A DNA stretch of 9,374 bases from Thermoplasmata archaeon M9B2D (lineage in GTDB: Archaea; Thermoplasmatota; E2; DHVEG-1), in contig MUGD01000077.1 in NCBI GenBank assembly GCA_002900555.1, positions 1 through 9,374 on the forward strand, given 5' to 3'. This document shows, in pieces, positions 9,161-9,374 of the stretch (position 1 is its first letter; every line of letters starts with the position of its first letter). The notes under the pieces were generated by a model, which saw only the letters and a program-made list of their open reading frames with translations, made no database searches and was not told the DNA's origin. A program made the position numbers and the translations under genes.

Positions 9161-9374
9161 TTATTTATTTCTTTTCCTTATTTTAATAACTGCTTTCCCA
9201 TGTTTTCCATCGATTTTTACCTCAAGAGAATCTGATATTCTCACATGTTTTATATATTGCATTTCTTCTAAAACAGGGAGAGATTCAAGCCAGGCGGTAT
9301 TAATATTACCTTTCCCTTCTTTTGTGATAATATATCCAACCTGGGAAGAAATGAGATCATGAAAGAAATGTGAT
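9161..9374 (-). CDS. C-terminal end of a paralogous PEP-synthase-like protein (5' partial)
   Basis: The minus strand is open in one frame from base 9373 to a TAA at 9161-9163, giving 70 residues with no start in the window. It begins SHFFHDLISSQVGYI and ends in a lysine/arginine-rich tail. It aligns by eye with the uncharacterised module of the downstream fusion protein: SHFFHDLISSQVGY against THFFQDLVESNIRY, and HVRISDSLEVKIDGKHGKAV against HVSDLLAGGTLSVIMDGEAN. The same HFF and HVR...VKIDG pattern closes many proteins annotated as PEP/pyruvate-binding domain proteins, so an ATP-grasp domain is expected further upstream, outside the window. Unlike its neighbour it stops right after this module and has no nucleotidyltransferase. 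It ends 63 nt before the chosen start of the fusion gene, in the same direction, so a tandem duplication and co-transcription are likely. Confidence 0.75.
   Translation of the reverse strand, partial: SHFFHDLISSQVGYIITKEGKGNINTAWLESLPVLEEMQYIKHVRISDSLEVKIDGKHGKAVIKIRKRNK

Overview
The window reads as a piece of an archaeal chromosome, probably a euryarchaeote (a Thermoplasmata-like lineage is possible, but nothing here proves the clade). The case for archaea rests on TATA-like boxes about 25-30 nt ahead of starts, one gene pair that looks leaderless, T-run terminators without hairpins, GGTGA/GGAG ribosome sites, two UbiA prenyltransferases and an Nfn/sulfide dehydrogenase pair of the archaeal/anaerobe type. 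No tRNA, rRNA, CRISPR array, insertion sequence or attachment site was seen, and no gene-free stretch exceeds about 150 bases.

Layout. 1-561 (+): the 3' end of pyrG (CTP synthase), the glutaminase half. 568-1590 (-) and 1650-2666 (+): two divergent UbiA-family membrane prenyltransferases separated by 59 bp that hold one shared TATA-like element. 4881-2681 (-): a two-gene operon, nfnA then nfnB, overlapping at ATGA and encoding a ferredoxin/NAD(P)H flavoprotein complex (Nfn or sulfide dehydrogenase type). 4882-5024: a divergent AT-rich promoter region. 5025-5879 (+): a metallophosphoesterase with a TTG start. 5882-9097 (-): a very large protein joining a GAF-like sensor, a helical segment, a PPDK/PEP-synthase-type ATP-grasp domain, a conserved uncharacterised module and a C-terminal Pol-beta-type nucleotidyltransferase. 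9161-9374 (-): the C-terminal end of a second protein carrying the same uncharacterised module, running off the window edge. It was found by translating the edge by hand.

The left half is ordinary metabolism: nucleotide synthesis, prenyl transfer in the membrane (lipid or quinone), and redox balance between ferredoxin and the NAD(P)H pools. The right half is more AT-rich and holds the most unusual content: a tandem pair of PEP-synthase-like proteins. The complete one keeps all the ATP-site residues of pyruvate phosphate dikinase but has no recognisable phosphohistidine swivel and no PEP/pyruvate barrel. It carries a nucleotidyltransferase where its neighbour simply stops. It cannot be PEP synthase, and it is the best candidate here for an undescribed phosphoryl- or nucleotidyl-transfer signalling system.
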